Counted from the first letter of the stretch, positions 23,510 through 33,747 are shown. The stretch: DNA of 64,000 nt from Actinomadura kijaniata NBRC 14229 (GCF_001552175.1 NZ_BCQR01000004.1:1-64000), one strand, 5' to 3'. Notes: generated by a model from the letters alone, not told the origin. Translations and numbers: made by a program.

Positions 23510-24940
23510 CTAACGGCGGCGCAGCAACGCCAGGAACATCGCGTCGGTGCCGTGGCGGTGGGGCCACAGCTGCGCCCAGGGGCCGTCGCCGACGCCGGTC
23601 AGCTCCGGGGCGACCGCCCGCAGGACGGCCGGGGAGTCGAGGCGTTCGACGTCGTCGCGGTCCGCCAGGACGTCGTCGAGGACGACGCGGGTCTCGGCGA
23701 GGTGCGGCGAGCAGGTCACGTAGGCGACCACGCCGCCGGGGCGCACGGCCTCCAGCGCGCGGGCCAGCAGCCGGCGCTGGAGGGCGGCCAGCTCGGGGAC
23801 CGAGCCGGGACCGCGCCGCCAGCGGGCCTCGGGGCGGCGGCGCAGCGCGCCCAGGCCGGTGCAGGGCGCGTCCAGCATGATCCGGTCGAACGCGGCGGGC
23901 CGCCAGGCCGGGGCGGTGCCGTCGGCGACGATCACTCCGGCGCGCGCGTCCACGGCGTGGCCGACCAGGGCGGCGCGGTGCGGCTGGAGGTCGGCGGCGA
24001 GCAGCCGGGCCCCGCGCCGGGTGGCGATGGCCGACAGCAGCCCCGCCTTGCCGCCGGGACCGGCGGCGATGTCGAGCCAGCGTTCGTCGCGGCCCTCCAG
24101 CGGCGCCTCGGCCAGCGCGAGGGCGACGAGCTGGCTGCCCTCGTCCTGGACGGCGGCGCGGCCCTCGCGGACGGCGGCGATGGCCGACGGGTCGCCCTCG
24201 GGCAGCACCGCGGCGGTCGGCGCGTGGGACCCGGGTTCCGCGCCCGCCTCGTACAGCTCCTCCAGGCTGGCGCGGCCGGGGCGGGCGACGAGGGTGACGC
24301 GGGGACGGGCGTTGTCGGCGGCGAGCAGGTCGCCGATCTCGGCCCGGTCGGCGCCCAGCGCGTCGCGCATCGCGTCCACGATCCACCTGGGGTGGCTGTG
24401 CGCCAGCGACAGCCGGGTGGTCTCGTCCGCGTCGGCCGGGGCGATGATCTCCAGCCAGCCGTCCAGGTCGCGGGTGGTGACCTTGCGCAGCACGGCGTTG
24501 GCGAACTTGGCCTGGCCGGGGCCCGACACCGAGCGCGCCAGGTCCACGGCCGTCCCGACGGCGGCGTGCGGCGGGATGCGGGTCGCGAGGATCTGGTGGG
24601 CGCCGAGGCGCAGGACGTCCAGCAGCTCGTCGTCGACGCGGCGCAGCTCGCGGTCGCTGCACAGCGCCAGGATCGCGTCGTAGGTGCCGAGGCCGCGCAG
24701 GGTGCCGTAGGTCAGCTCGGTGGCCAGGGCGGCGTCGCGGCCGGTCAGCTCGCGGTCGGCGAGCTTCCTGGGCAGCAGCAGGTTGGCGTAGGCGTCGCGG
24801 TCCTGCACGGCGCGGACCACGTCGAACGCGGTGCGCCGGACCAGGTCCTGCGGGCGGCCGGTGCGGCGCGGGCCGCCGGGGCGGCGGTTGTCGCCGCCCT
24901 TGCCCCGGCGGTCTCCCCGGTGGTTGCGGGTGGGCGGCAT
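23510..24940 (-). CDS. rsmB: 16S rRNA m5C967 methyltransferase (RsmB/Sun)
   Basis: 476 aa. Basic N-terminal tail, then an NusB-like RNA-binding domain (about residues 35-165), then a Rossmann SAM domain with DIAAGPGGKAGLLSA, DAPCTGLGALRRRPE and the catalytic Cys motif YVTCSPHLAET. Its ATG shares bases with the fmt stop (TGATG), so the two are coupled. Confidence 0.96.
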   Translation of the reverse strand: MPPTRNHRGDRRGKGGDNRRPGGPRRTGRPQDLVRRTAFDVVRAVQDRDAYANLLLPRKLADRELTGRDAALATELTYGTLRGLGTYDAILALCSDRELRRVDDELLDVLRLGAHQILATRIPPHAAVGTAVDLARSVSGPGQAKFANAVLRKVTTRDLDGWLEIIAPADADETTRLSLAHSHPRWIVDAMRDALGADRAEIGDLLAADNARPRVTLVARPGRASLEELYEAGAEPGSHAPTAAVLPEGDPSAIAAVREGRAAVQDEGSQLVALALAEAPLEGRDERWLDIAAGPGGKAGLLSAIATRRGARLLAADLQPHRAALVGHAVDARAGVIVADGTAPAWRPAAFDRIMLDAPCTGLGALRRRPEARWRRGPGSVPELAALQRRLLARALEAVRPGGVVAYVTCSPHLAETRVVLDDVLADRDDVERLDSPAVLRAVAPELTGVGDGPWAQLWPHRHGTDAMFLALLRRR

Positions 24941-25869
24941 CAGTGCAGCGTGTCCTTAGCGTTCAGGTCGAGGCCGCGGGCCCAGTCGGCGGCGTCCATC
25001 ATCCGCTTGCCCTGGGGCTGGACCCGGCCCAGCGCGACCGGATGGGTGGCGGTGCCGGCCAGCAGCGCCTTCTTGGTGACGTGCAGCTCTCCGGGGGCGA
25101 GCGCGACCTCGGCGTCCGGCGCGGGCCGGACGGGACCGAGCTTGAGGCGGGCGTCGCGGAACGTCGTCCACGCGCCGGGCGCGGGCGTGCAGGCCCGCAC
25201 CAGGCGGTCCACGCGCTGGGCGGGCGCGGTCCAGTCGACCCGCGCGTCCTCGGGGGTGATCTTGGGGGCGTGGGAGACGCCCTCGGCGGGCTGCGGCCGG
25301 GCCTCCAGCACGCCGTCCTCGATGCCGTCCATGGTGTCCACCAGCAGCCGCGCGCCCGCGACGGCCAGCCGGGACAGCAGTTCCCCGGCGGTGTCGGTGG
25401 GCTGGATCGGCTCGGTCAGCACGCCGTAGACGGGCCCGGTGTCCAGGCCCTCCTCGATCTGGAAGGTGGCCGCGCCGGTCATGTCGTCGCCGTGCAGGAC
25501 GGCGTGCTGCACCGGGGCCGCGCCGCGCCAGGCGGGCAGCAGCGAGAAGTGCAGGTTGACCCAGCCGTGCCGGGGGATCTCCAGCGCGGCGGGCTTCAGC
25601 AGCGCGCCGTAGGCGACGACCGGGCAGCAGTCCGGCGCGATCGCGCGCAGGCGGTCCAGGAACTCCGGATCGCTCGCCTTGGCGGGCCGGAGGATCTCCA
25701 CCCCGGCCTCGGCGGCGCGCTGCGCGACGGGGCTGGCGACCAGCCTGCGGCCGCGTCCGGCCGGGGCGTCGGGGCGGGTGACGACGGCGGCGACCTCGTG
25801 CCGCGACGCCAGCAGCGCCTCCAGCGCGGGGACGGCGGTCTCGGGAGTACCGGCGAAGACGAGTCTCAA
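24940..25869 (-). CDS. fmt: methionyl-tRNA formyltransferase
   Basis: 309 aa. Starts [19 protein letters not shown]; the formyl-folate site includes the catalytic Asn/His region of [17 protein letters not shown] and the loop [14 protein letters not shown]. The best start is a TTG at 25869, two nt after the def stop, giving the standard N-terminus; no ATG is in place. Formylates initiator tRNA. def-fmt-rsmB is a common translation-start operon. Confidence 0.95.
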   Translation of the reverse strand: MRLVFAGTPETAVPALEALLASRHEVAAVVTRPDAPAGRGRRLVASPVAQRAAEAGVEILRPAKASDPEFLDRLRAIAPDCCPVVAYGALLKPAALEIPRHGWVNLHFSLLPAWRGAAPVQHAVLHGDDMTGAATFQIEEGLDTGPVYGVLTEPIQPTDTAGELLSRLAVAGARLLVDTMDGIEDGVLEARPQPAEGVSHAPKITPEDARVDWTAPAQRVDRLVRACTPAPGAWTTFRDARLKLGPVRPAPDAEVALAPGELHVTKKALLAGTATHPVALGRVQPQGKRMMDAADWARGLDLNAKDTLH

Positions 25870-25871
25870 GG

Positions 25872-26417
25872 TCAGATGGCCTTCCCGAACGTGCGGTGCG
25901 GCGACTCCTTGACCACCGGGGCGGTCTCGCCGAACCACTCGGCCTCGCGGATCGCCTTCATCGCGGCCTTGCGCTGCTCGGGGTCCATCCGGTCGACGAA
26001 CAGGACCCCGTCCAGGTGGTCGGTCTCGTGCTGGACGCACCGGGCCAGCAGGTGGGTGCCCTCCAGGGTGATCGGCTCACCGTGCATGTTGAAGCCCTTG
26101 GCGACGGCCCGCACCGCGCGCGGCGTCGGGAACGCCAGCCCCGGGATCGACAGGCAGCCCTCGTCGTCGGTCTCGGTCTCCTCCGACAGGTCGAGGCTCG
26201 GGTTGACCAGGTGGCCGAGGCGGTCGTCGACGTAGTAGGTGAACACCCGCAGGCCCACGCCGAGCTGCGGCGCGGCCAGCCCCGCCCCGGGCGCGTCGAT
26301 CATGGTGTCGGTGAGGTCCTTGACGAGCTGGCGCAGCTCCTTGTCGAAGTCCTTCACCGGTTCGGCGGGCGTGCGCAGCACGGGGTCGCCGAACAGGCGG
26401 ATGGGCTTGACGGCCAA
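25872..26417 (-). CDS. def: peptide deformylase
   Basis: 181 aa. All three motifs are present: [18 protein letters not shown] with the metal-binding Cys, and QHETDHLDG with HExxH. Removes the N-formyl group from nascent proteins. Coupled to fmt. Confidence 0.98.
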   Translation of the reverse strand: MAVKPIRLFGDPVLRTPAEPVKDFDKELRQLVKDLTDTMIDAPGAGLAAPQLGVGLRVFTYYVDDRLGHLVNPSLDLSEETETDDEGCLSIPGLAFPTPRAVRAVAKGFNMHGEPITLEGTHLLARCVQHETDHLDGVLFVDRMDPEQRKAAMKAIREAEWFGETAPVVKESPHRTFGKAI

Positions 26418-26485
26418 CGAGGGCTCCGTTCCTGCGGTCTTCCTGGCGGGTGGTCGGTGTCCAGGGGTCCCAGTCTACGGAGCGG

Positions 26486-28285
26486 TCAGCCGCGCCCGCG
26501 CACCGAGCGCGCCTTGTGGGCGGCGGTCCGCGCGGCCTTGGCGACCGTCCGGTCGGGGTGGTGGGCGCCCAGGGCCTCCAGGACGCGGGCGGTGTCGGGG
26601 TGCTCGCTGCGCCACAGCTCCTCGGCGAACGCGACCATGTCGGCCTCGGCGGGGGCCCGCAGCAGCGCGGCGGCGACGGCCTCGCGCGGCTCGGCGGTCT
26701 CCAGCATCCCGGCGACGGTGTCGACGAACATCCACAGGTAGTCGTCGCGGGACGGCTCGTCGGCGGCCAGGCCCCGTTCCGCCAGCCACAGCAGCGCGTA
26801 GGGGCGGACCGGCTGCCCGTCGGCGGCGGCGCGGACCCGCGGCTCGGCCTCGGGGCCGAGGCGGCCCAGCACGGCGGCGGCCAGGTTGCGGCGGCCGGGC
26901 CCGCCCTCGGCGATGACCGCCAGCAGCCCGTCGGCGGCGTCGGCGGCCGGGCGGGCGGCGAGCCAGCGCCCGATCTCCTCGTCGGCGGTGTCCTCGCGGT
27001 GCCAGACCAGGCCCGCGACCAGGTCGGCGGCCGGGGCGTCGGCCAGGTCGCCGACCACCGGGGCGAGGAACCCGTCGGCGCGCAGCAGCTCCCGGACGCC
27101 CCACACGCCCAGCGGCGTCAGCACCAGGCCGTCGGGGACGCCCTCGACCACGCCCCAGGCGGTCAGGTCGGCCAGCTCCAGTTCCAGTCCGGCGGCGACG
27201 GTCGCGGCGATCGCGGCGGGCTCGGCCAGCTCGTAGGAGTCGGCGATGTGCGCGGTCAGCGCCTCGGCCAGCTCCTCGGGGGCGGAGGGGCCGTCCTGCT
27301 CGTACAGGCGGATGAGGACGCCGGTCAGCTCGTTCTGCACCAGCTGGGTCGGGTCGAGGCCGTCCTCGCCCTCGTGCTCGGGCACCACGGCGGCGTCGAA
27401 CAGCTTCAACCAGGTCTCCAGCGCGGCCGCGTCGTCGCCGTCCAGCGCGGCCAGGCCCGGTCCGGCCTGCGCCCGCCCGCCGGAGGTGGTGATCACCTCG
27501 GCCTCCAGCGCGGCCCACCACAGCCGTTCCAGCTCGGGCAGGCCGCCCAGGTCCGCGACGTCCGCGGCGCGGCGCGGCGTCGCCAGGCCCAGCTCCCCGA
27601 GGGCGGCCAGCGCGTCGGCGACGGACGGCTCGTCGTGCTCGTCGACGGCCCGGCCCTCGGCCCACCGCGCCACGGCGCGGACCTGCGCGGTCAGGCCGGA
27701 GGCGCGGGCGGCGGCGGCGAGCTCGGGCTCGGGCGCCAGCCGGACCGGCGGCACGGCCAGCTCCCCGGCCCGCCGCAGGTAGTCCTCGGTGCGGGCGACG
27801 CGCTCCTCCTCCGGCAGCTCCTCGAACGCCGCCAGCCACTCCTCGACGGCGGCCTCGTCGTCCAGGTCGACCCCGTCGGCCGCCATCAGCCCGGTGATCA
27901 TCTCGGCGGCGGCCTGCCGTTCCGGCGAGTCGGCGGCGACGACGGCCTCGGCGAACGCGGGCGCGATCCCGTCCAGCTCGGTGAGCAGGGCCGCGGCGCG
28001 GTCGGCGGGGACCAGGTCGCGGTCGCGCAGGTACGCCGCCAGCCCGCGCACGGTGTCCAGGATGGCGGGCACCTCCTCGGCGGAGGCGACCACCACGGCG
28101 GGGAAGACCTCCAGCAGCAGCGTCCGCAGCGTCGCGGGGTCCAGTTCGCCGGGCCCGGTCAGCCCCGCCTGCTCCTGCGCGAGCTCCAGCAGGAGCCGCG
28201 CCCCCTGCGCGTCGACGGCGCCGCCGCGCTCCTCGCTCCAGCGCCGCAGGTCCTCGCTGGTCGTCTCCACCCACTTCTCGGCCAC
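26486..28285 (-). CDS. acidic helical repeat protein, unknown
   Basis: 599 aa, strongly acidic, Ala/Leu/Glu-rich, with no membrane segment or signal peptide. The C-terminal third looks like HEAT-type repeats (for example EAVAAALLRAPAEADMV, DRTVAKAARTAAHKARSV, basic at the end). It is located between priA and def. I do not recognise a family. GTG start with weak ribosome site. Codon use is like its neighbours, so probably a resident gene. Confidence 0.75.
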   Translation of the reverse strand: MAEKWVETTSEDLRRWSEERGGAVDAQGARLLLELAQEQAGLTGPGELDPATLRTLLLEVFPAVVVASAEEVPAILDTVRGLAAYLRDRDLVPADRAAALLTELDGIAPAFAEAVVAADSPERQAAAEMITGLMAADGVDLDDEAAVEEWLAAFEELPEEERVARTEDYLRRAGELAVPPVRLAPEPELAAAARASGLTAQVRAVARWAEGRAVDEHDEPSVADALAALGELGLATPRRAADVADLGGLPELERLWWAALEAEVITTSGGRAQAGPGLAALDGDDAAALETWLKLFDAAVVPEHEGEDGLDPTQLVQNELTGVLIRLYEQDGPSAPEELAEALTAHIADSYELAEPAAIAATVAAGLELELADLTAWGVVEGVPDGLVLTPLGVWGVRELLRADGFLAPVVGDLADAPAADLVAGLVWHREDTADEEIGRWLAARPAADAADGLLAVIAEGGPGRRNLAAAVLGRLGPEAEPRVRAAADGQPVRPYALLWLAERGLAADEPSRDDYLWMFVDTVAGMLETAEPREAVAAALLRAPAEADMVAFAEELWRSEHPDTARVLEALGAHHPDRTVAKAARTAAHKARSVRGRG

Positions 28286-28321
28286 CCGCGAGAGCCTAGT
28301 GCCCCGCGCGGCGCCGCACGC

Positions 28322-30454
28322 TCAGATGAGCTCCAGCGGGTCGATCCGCACCCGGACCGTCTCGGGGGCCTTGCGGGCGCTGCGCACCCCCTGGGCCTCC
28401 TGGAGCGCCCTGGCCAGGGCCGGGCCCGCCGGGCGGGGGACGCGGACCAGGGCGCGTTCCCGCTCCTCGGCGGGGTCGGCCGGGCCGGGCCCCGGCGGGG
28501 GCCCGGCCGGGACGGGGCCGAGGACCTCCGCGCCGCCGGGCAGGCGGGTGTCGGCCAGCAGCTCGCGGATCGCGGCGGGGGTGCCGGTGAGGGAGGCCAT
28601 GCGGACGGCGGGCGGGAACCCGGCCTCCTGGCGTTCGGCGAGCTCGCGTTCGGCGAAGGTGACCGGGTCCCAGCGGATCAGCGCCTGGACGGCGGGCAGC
28701 GCGGCGTCGGCGGAGACCACGACGGGGCCGCCGGGGCGGACCAGGGCGGCGGCGTTCATCCAGCGGCGCAGCGTCTCCTCGGCGGCGCGCAGGTCGGCGC
28801 GGCCGAGCAGGGCCCAGCCGTCCAGCAGCAGCGCGGCCGCGTACCCGGCGTCGGCGGGCGGTTCGGCGCCCGGCGTGGCCACCACCAGGGCGCGGTCGTC
28901 GGTGACGCGCTCCAGGACCGCCTCCCGGCCGGAGGTCCGCACCGGGACGCCGGGGAACGCGCGCCCCAGCTCCTCGGCGGTGCGCCGCGACCCGACGACC
29001 ATCGCCCGGAACTGGAAGTGGCCGCACTCGGGGCAGTGCCAGTCGCCCGCCAGGTGCCCGCACCAGCGGCAGTAGGGCGTCCCCTTCTGGGACGGCAGCG
29101 CCAGGGGGCCCTGGCAGGTCCGGCAGTGCGCCGGGGTGCGGCAGCGCACGCACGCCAGCGCGGGCAGGTAGCCGCGGCGCGGGACCTGCACCAGCACCGG
29201 GCCGTCGGCCAGGGCGCGGCGCGCGGTCTCGAACGCCAGCTTCGACAGCCGGGCGGCGCGGGCGGCCTCGTCGCGGGCCAGGTCCTGGTCGTCCCCGGCG
29301 GCCCGCACGCGCGGCATCACCGCCCGGACGGTGGTCCGGTCGGCGGCCAGCGCGTGCGCCCATCCGGTCTCGATGAGCTGGGTGGTGTCGGTGGTCCGGG
29401 TGAACCCGCCGATCAGCGCGCCCGCCCCGCTGCGGTGGGCGCGCAGCGCCAGGACCTCGCGCGGGTGCGGGTAGGGCGCGTGCGGCTCGGCGTGCACGTC
29501 GTCGCCGTCGTCCCAGAGCACGACCAGCCCGAGGTCGTGGACGGGCGCGAACATCGCGGCGCGCGTCCCCACGACCGCCCGGACGCCGCCCCGGCTGATC
29601 GCCAGCCAGTTCCGGTAGCGCTCGGTGGGCGGCAGCGAGGCCATCAGCCGTACGTGCCTCCCCTCGCCCAGCTCGGCGGTCAGCGCGGCGTCCACCCGGG
29701 CCACGTCGTGCGCGTCGGCCATCACGACCAGCGCGCCGCGCCCGCTCTCCAGCGCCGCCGCCACGGCGCGCGCGATGGCGGCGGTCCAGTCGGGGCCGGG
29801 CAGCGCGGTCCACACGGCGCGGGGGGCGCCGCCGCCCGCCAGGGCGTTCAGGAACGAGGGCCCGGCCGGGTAGCGGGCCCACGGCCCCGGTCCCCCGGGC
29901 TCCGGCGCGTCCCCGGGGGCGGGGCGCGGCGGCTCGGCCTCCACCCGGGCGTGCCGGGGCGGGATCGCCAGCCGCAGCACGTCGGCCAGGGTGCCCGCGT
30001 ACCGGTCGGCCACCTCCCGCGCCAGCGCCGCGATCTCCGGGGACAGCACCGGCTCGGCGGAGGTGACCCGCTCCAGGAACGCCAGCCGCCCGTCGTGGCC
30101 GCTCTCGGCGACCCGTTCCAGGAGCAGCCCGTCCACGAGCTGGCCGGCGAACCGCACCCGCACCCGGCACCCCGGCACGGCGGTCCCGGCCAGCTCGGTC
30201 GGCACCAGGTAGTCGAACGGGCGGTCCAGGTGCGGCAGCGAGATGTCCACGGCCACCCGCGCGACGGGCAGCTCGGCGGCGGGCTCCCGCACGCCCTTGC
30301 GCCTCCGCTTGCCGGGTTTGGCCTTCCCGGCGGGCCTCCCCGCCGCCTTCCCGGCCGTCTTGCCGGTCGCCTTCGCGGCCGTCGTCTCCGCCGCCCCCGC
30401 CGGGACGTCCGCCAGCCCCGGGATCAGCTCCGCTCCCCCGCCGTCCTTGGTCAC
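28322..30454 (-). CDS. priA: primosomal protein PriA-like, helicase motifs lost
   Basis: 710 aa. After a basic, low-complexity N-tail (1-55) comes the 3'-DNA-binding domain (VARVAVDISLPHLDRPFDYLVP) and a helicase-like core. The zinc cysteines (CVRCRTPAHCRTCQ, CRWCGH, CPECGH) are intact. The Walker A position reads GPDWTAAI instead of GxGKT and the DEEH box is WDDGDD, so ATPase activity is not expected; this is the known actinobacterial form, annotated as probable primosomal protein N'. Role likely structural in replication restart. Confidence 0.93.
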   Translation of the reverse strand: MTKDGGGAELIPGLADVPAGAAETTAAKATGKTAGKAAGRPAGKAKPGKRRRKGVREPAAELPVARVAVDISLPHLDRPFDYLVPTELAGTAVPGCRVRVRFAGQLVDGLLLERVAESGHDGRLAFLERVTSAEPVLSPEIAALAREVADRYAGTLADVLRLAIPPRHARVEAEPPRPAPGDAPEPGGPGPWARYPAGPSFLNALAGGGAPRAVWTALPGPDWTAAIARAVAAALESGRGALVVMADAHDVARVDAALTAELGEGRHVRLMASLPPTERYRNWLAISRGGVRAVVGTRAAMFAPVHDLGLVVLWDDGDDVHAEPHAPYPHPREVLALRAHRSGAGALIGGFTRTTDTTQLIETGWAHALAADRTTVRAVMPRVRAAGDDQDLARDEAARAARLSKLAFETARRALADGPVLVQVPRRGYLPALACVRCRTPAHCRTCQGPLALPSQKGTPYCRWCGHLAGDWHCPECGHFQFRAMVVGSRRTAEELGRAFPGVPVRTSGREAVLERVTDDRALVVATPGAEPPADAGYAAALLLDGWALLGRADLRAAEETLRRWMNAAALVRPGGPVVVSADAALPAVQALIRWDPVTFAERELAERQEAGFPPAVRMASLTGTPAAIRELLADTRLPGGAEVLGPVPAGPPPGPGPADPAEERERALVRVPRPAGPALARALQEAQGVRSARKAPETVRVRIDPLELI

Positions 30455-30505
30455 GCCCCCGTCCTACCAGATCAGACCGACACCCCCGCCCACCTCCGCC
30501 CGCGT

Positions 30506-30528
30506 CACCCGGTTTGAACTCCCGGGTG
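30506..30528. repeat. inverted repeat in the priA / membrane-protein divergent region
   Basis: CACCCGG - 9 nt - CCGGGTG. Possible operator for the divergent promoters. Confidence 0.35.
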
Positions 30529-30596
30529 CCGATCTTGGATCATGACCGGATATCCCCCGCGCCCCTCCTGTCTCCTATAACCCCTAGGCCACATCA

Positions 30597-32300
30597 GTGA
30601 CGACCGCGCCTCCCTCACCCGCGACGACCCTTCCGGTCCGGTCACGACCGGCCCTCCCCACCCCTGCCGCCGCACCGGGGCGCCGCCGGGGATGGCGGCG
30701 GTGGACCGATCCGCGCGACCCCGTGACGGCGGCGACGCTGCTGTCGGCCGCGCTGCACCTGGCGTGGGCGTTCCTGCTGTTCACCGAGGGCGGGGACCTG
30801 GCGGCGCAGGCGGCCTGGACGCGCTTCGCCGGGGAGCACCCCGGCGCGGCCTACAACATGGCCTGGTACGGGGGCATGCACCCGGTCTCCTACAGCGTGC
30901 TGTCGCCGTACCTGATGGCGTGGCTCGGCATCCGCACGGTCGCGGTGGCCGCCGGGACGCTGAGCACGACGCTGACGGCGGCGCTGCTGGTGCGGTTCCG
31001 CGTCCCGGTGCCGCTGGCGGCGTCGCTGTGGGCGGCGGTGGCGCTGTGGTGCAACGCCGCGTCCGGGCGGGTGACGTTCGGGCTCGGGCTGGTGTTCGCG
31101 CTGGTGGCGGTGGCGGCGGCGTTCACCCGGCGGGGCACCCCCGCGCTGCGGGGCGCCACGATGGCCGCCGGCGGGGTGCTGGCGACCATGGCCAGCCCGG
31201 TGGCGGGGCTGTTCCTGCTGGTGGTGGCCGCCGCGCTGTTCCTCACCGGCCGCCGCCGGGCGGGGGTCGCGCTGGCGGTGGGCATGCCGCTGGTGGTGGG
31301 CGTGACGACGCTGCTGTTCCCGTTCAGCGGGGTGCAGCCGATCGGGTTCGCCTCCATCGTGCTCCCGACGGTCACCAGCGTGGTCGCGGTGCTGCTGTGC
31401 GCGCCGCGCGAGTGGACGGTGCTGCGCGTCGGCGCGGGCGTCTACCTGCTGGGGGTCGCGCTGACGTTCGCCGTCCCCTCGCCGGTGGGCAGCAACGTCG
31501 AGCGCCTGTCGCTGCTGTTCGGCGGCGTGGTGCTGCTGGTGTCGGCGGCGCGGCTGGTCCGGCGCGGCGGGTTCGCCGCGCACCGGGGGCGGCTGGCGGC
31601 GCTCGGGGCGGCGTTCCTGGTGACGGCGGGCTGGATGGTCGTCAAGCCGGTGCAGGACATCGTCCACACCCGGCCCGCCGCCCGGTCGGCCGCGCACGCG
31701 GGCGGGCTGGTCGCCGAGCTGGACCGGCGCGGGGCGCGGCGCGCCCGCATCGAGGTCGTCCCGCTGCGGTCCCACTGGGAGTCGGCCGGGCTCGCCCGCC
31801 ACTACGTCCTGGCGCGCGGCTGGAACCGGCAGGTCGACGCCGAGCGCAACGCCCTGTTCTACGACGAGGGCGCCCTCACCCCCGCCTCCTACCGCGACTG
31901 GCTGCGCACCTGGGGCGTGCGGTACGTGGTGCTGCCCGAGCAGGAGATCGACTGGTCCTCGCGCGGCGAGGCCGACCTGGTCCGCGCCGGCCAGCCCTAC
32001 CTGCGGCAGGTCTGGCGCGACGGCTACTGGCGGCTGTACGAGGTCGCCGACCCCGTCCCGCTGGCCGCCGCCCCCGCCACCGTCGCCCGGATCGACGCCG
32101 GCGAGCTGGTCGTGGACACCCCCGCGCGCGGCGCCGTCCTGCTGCGGATCTCGTGGTCCCCGTGGCTGGGGGTGCGCGGCGGCCCGGCGGGCGCGTGCCT
32201 GTCGCGGGACGGGGACTTCGTCCGCCTGCACGCGCCCGGACCGGGCCGGTACCGCGTCAACGCGACCTACCGGCTGCCGCGCGGCACCGCCTGCTCCTAG
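30597..32300 (+). CDS. multi-pass membrane protein with extracytoplasmic C-terminus
   Basis: 567 aa from a GTG. A Pro-rich N-tail (1-40) precedes about ten hydrophobic segments (about 45-365), then a soluble domain with DRRGARRARIEVVPL, WGVRYVVLPEQE and a beta-rich end (ARGAVLLRISWSPWLGVRG, GRYRVNATY). This resembles actinobacterial GT-C-like membrane proteins of unknown substrate (from memory, not shown). The TATAAC at 30576-30581 may be a -10. It overlaps the aminotransferase stop by 4 nt, convergent. Confidence 0.8.
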   Translation: MTTAPPSPATTLPVRSRPALPTPAAAPGRRRGWRRWTDPRDPVTAATLLSAALHLAWAFLLFTEGGDLAAQAAWTRFAGEHPGAAYNMAWYGGMHPVSYSVLSPYLMAWLGIRTVAVAAGTLSTTLTAALLVRFRVPVPLAASLWAAVALWCNAASGRVTFGLGLVFALVAVAAAFTRRGTPALRGATMAAGGVLATMASPVAGLFLLVVAAALFLTGRRRAGVALAVGMPLVVGVTTLLFPFSGVQPIGFASIVLPTVTSVVAVLLCAPREWTVLRVGAGVYLLGVALTFAVPSPVGSNVERLSLLFGGVVLLVSAARLVRRGGFAAHRGRLAALGAAFLVTAGWMVVKPVQDIVHTRPAARSAAHAGGLVAELDRRGARRARIEVVPLRSHWESAGLARHYVLARGWNRQVDAERNALFYDEGALTPASYRDWLRTWGVRYVVLPEQEIDWSSRGEADLVRAGQPYLRQVWRDGYWRLYEVADPVPLAAAPATVARIDAGELVVDTPARGAVLLRISWSPWLGVRGGPAGACLSRDGDFVRLHAPGPGRYRVNATYRLPRGTACS

Positions 32301-33580
32301 TCGGCCCGCTCCCCGGCGGCCAGCTTCTCGTAGCCGACCAGCCGCACGCAGGTCGCCAGGCCCTCGATCGCCTGCTCCAGCTCGGCCAGGTCGGGGAAGC
32401 TCGGCGCGATGCGGATGGTGCTGTCGCGCGGGTCGTCGCCGTAGGGGTGGGTCGCTCCCGCGGGCGTCAGCGCGATCCCGGCCTCGGCCGCGCGCCGCAC
32501 CACCTCGCGGGCGCAGCCGTCCAGCACGTCGAGCGCGACGAAGTAGCCGCCCTTCGGGGCCGACCAGGTCGCCAGGCCGGTGCCGCCGAGCCGTTCGGTG
32601 AGGATGCGGTGCACCGCGTCGAACTTGGGCCGCAGCAGCTCGCGGTGCCTGGCCATGTGCGCGCGGACGCCGTCGGCGTCCCGCAGGAACAGCGCGTGCC
32701 GCAGCTGGTTGACCTTGTCGGGGCCGATCGAGCGCTTGCCGCTGTAGCCGGTCAGCCAGGCCACGTTCGCCGGGGAGGACCCGAAGAACGCCACGCCCGC
32801 GCCCGCCAGGGTGATCTTGGAGGTGGAGCCGAACACGAACACCCGGTCGGGGTTCCCGGCCGCCGCGCAGGCCGCCAGGACGTCGGCGATCTCGACCTCC
32901 TCCTCGGTGAGGTGGTGCACCGCGTAGGCGTTGTCCCAGAAGATCCGGAAGTCCGGCGCGGCCGTCGGCATCGCCGCCAGCCGCCGCACCGTCTCGTCGC
33001 CGTAGCTGACCCCGCTCGGGTTGCTGTACTTGGGCACGCACCAGATGCCCTTGACCGCCGGGTCGGCGGCGGCCAGGCGCTCGACCTCGTCCATGTCGGG
33101 ACCCTCGGCCGTCATCGGCACCGGGATCATCTCGATGCCGAACCGCTCGCACAGCGCGAAGTGCCGGTCGTAGCCGGGCACCGGGCACAGGAACGCGATC
33201 CGCTCCTCGTCCGCCCAGCGGCGCGCGGCCCCCGGCAGCGTGCCCAGCAGCGCGTGCACCAGGCAGTCGTGCATCAGCTCCAGGCTGGAGTTCCCGGCGG
33301 CGACGAGCTGCTCGACCGGCACCTGGAGGTGGCCGGCGAACGCCTCCCGCAGCTCGGGCAGGCCGAGCGGCGCGCCCTGGTAGTTGCGGCAGTCGGTGCC
33401 GTCGGAGGCGGTGTGCCGGTCGCCGGGCAGCCGCAGCAGGTCGGCCGCCAGGTCCAGCTGCCGCGCCGACGGCTTGCCCCGCGTCAGGTTCAGCGACAGG
33501 CCCCGGTCGACCAGGGCGGCGTAGTCGCGCCGGGCCTCGTCCAGGCGCGTCGACAGCGATTCGGGCGTTACGGCGGTCAC
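32297..33580 (-). CDS. PLP-dependent aspartate-type aminotransferase (class I, subgroup Ic)
   Basis: 427 aa from the GTG at 33580, with AAGGA seven nt upstream. The PLP lysine lies in FGSTSKITLAGAG; the aspartate/tyrosine pair is in IFWDNAYAVHHLT. SLNLTRGKP and CVPKYSNPSGVSY are typical of the MocR-like aminotransferase subgroup. Transamination of amino acids, probably aspartate or alanine. Convergent with the membrane protein. Confidence 0.9.
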   Translation of the reverse strand: MTAVTPESLSTRLDEARRDYAALVDRGLSLNLTRGKPSARQLDLAADLLRLPGDRHTASDGTDCRNYQGAPLGLPELREAFAGHLQVPVEQLVAAGNSSLELMHDCLVHALLGTLPGAARRWADEERIAFLCPVPGYDRHFALCERFGIEMIPVPMTAEGPDMDEVERLAAADPAVKGIWCVPKYSNPSGVSYGDETVRRLAAMPTAAPDFRIFWDNAYAVHHLTEEEVEIADVLAACAAAGNPDRVFVFGSTSKITLAGAGVAFFGSSPANVAWLTGYSGKRSIGPDKVNQLRHALFLRDADGVRAHMARHRELLRPKFDAVHRILTERLGGTGLATWSAPKGGYFVALDVLDGCAREVVRRAAEAGIALTPAGATHPYGDDPRDSTIRIAPSFPDLAELEQAIEGLATCVRLVGYEKLAAGERAD

Positions 33581-33695
33581 GGAAGCGTCCTTCGGCTCGC
33601 GGAAAGGTGGCAACGCCGCTGAACGCTACAAGCGCCCAGCGGCCTCGCACAAACGCTATCTCGCCTGGTGAGAACGCATCGCCCGATGAGAACGC

Positions 33696-33730
33696 AAAGG
33701 ACTCCAGAGACGCCGTCTCTGGAGTCCTTT
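33696..33730 (-). terminator. terminator of metK
   Basis: Perfect 15-bp stem (33696-33710 with 33716-33730) and a 5-nt loop, 76 nt beyond the metK stop. Confidence 0.85.
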
Positions 33731-33747
33731 CACCCGTGTGCGCCTGC

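Noticed and set aside
26450..30517. A 1355-codon plus-strand frame opposite def to priA
   Set aside because: Composition is Gly/Arg/Gln-rich, with no family features, and it lies antisense to three convincing genes.
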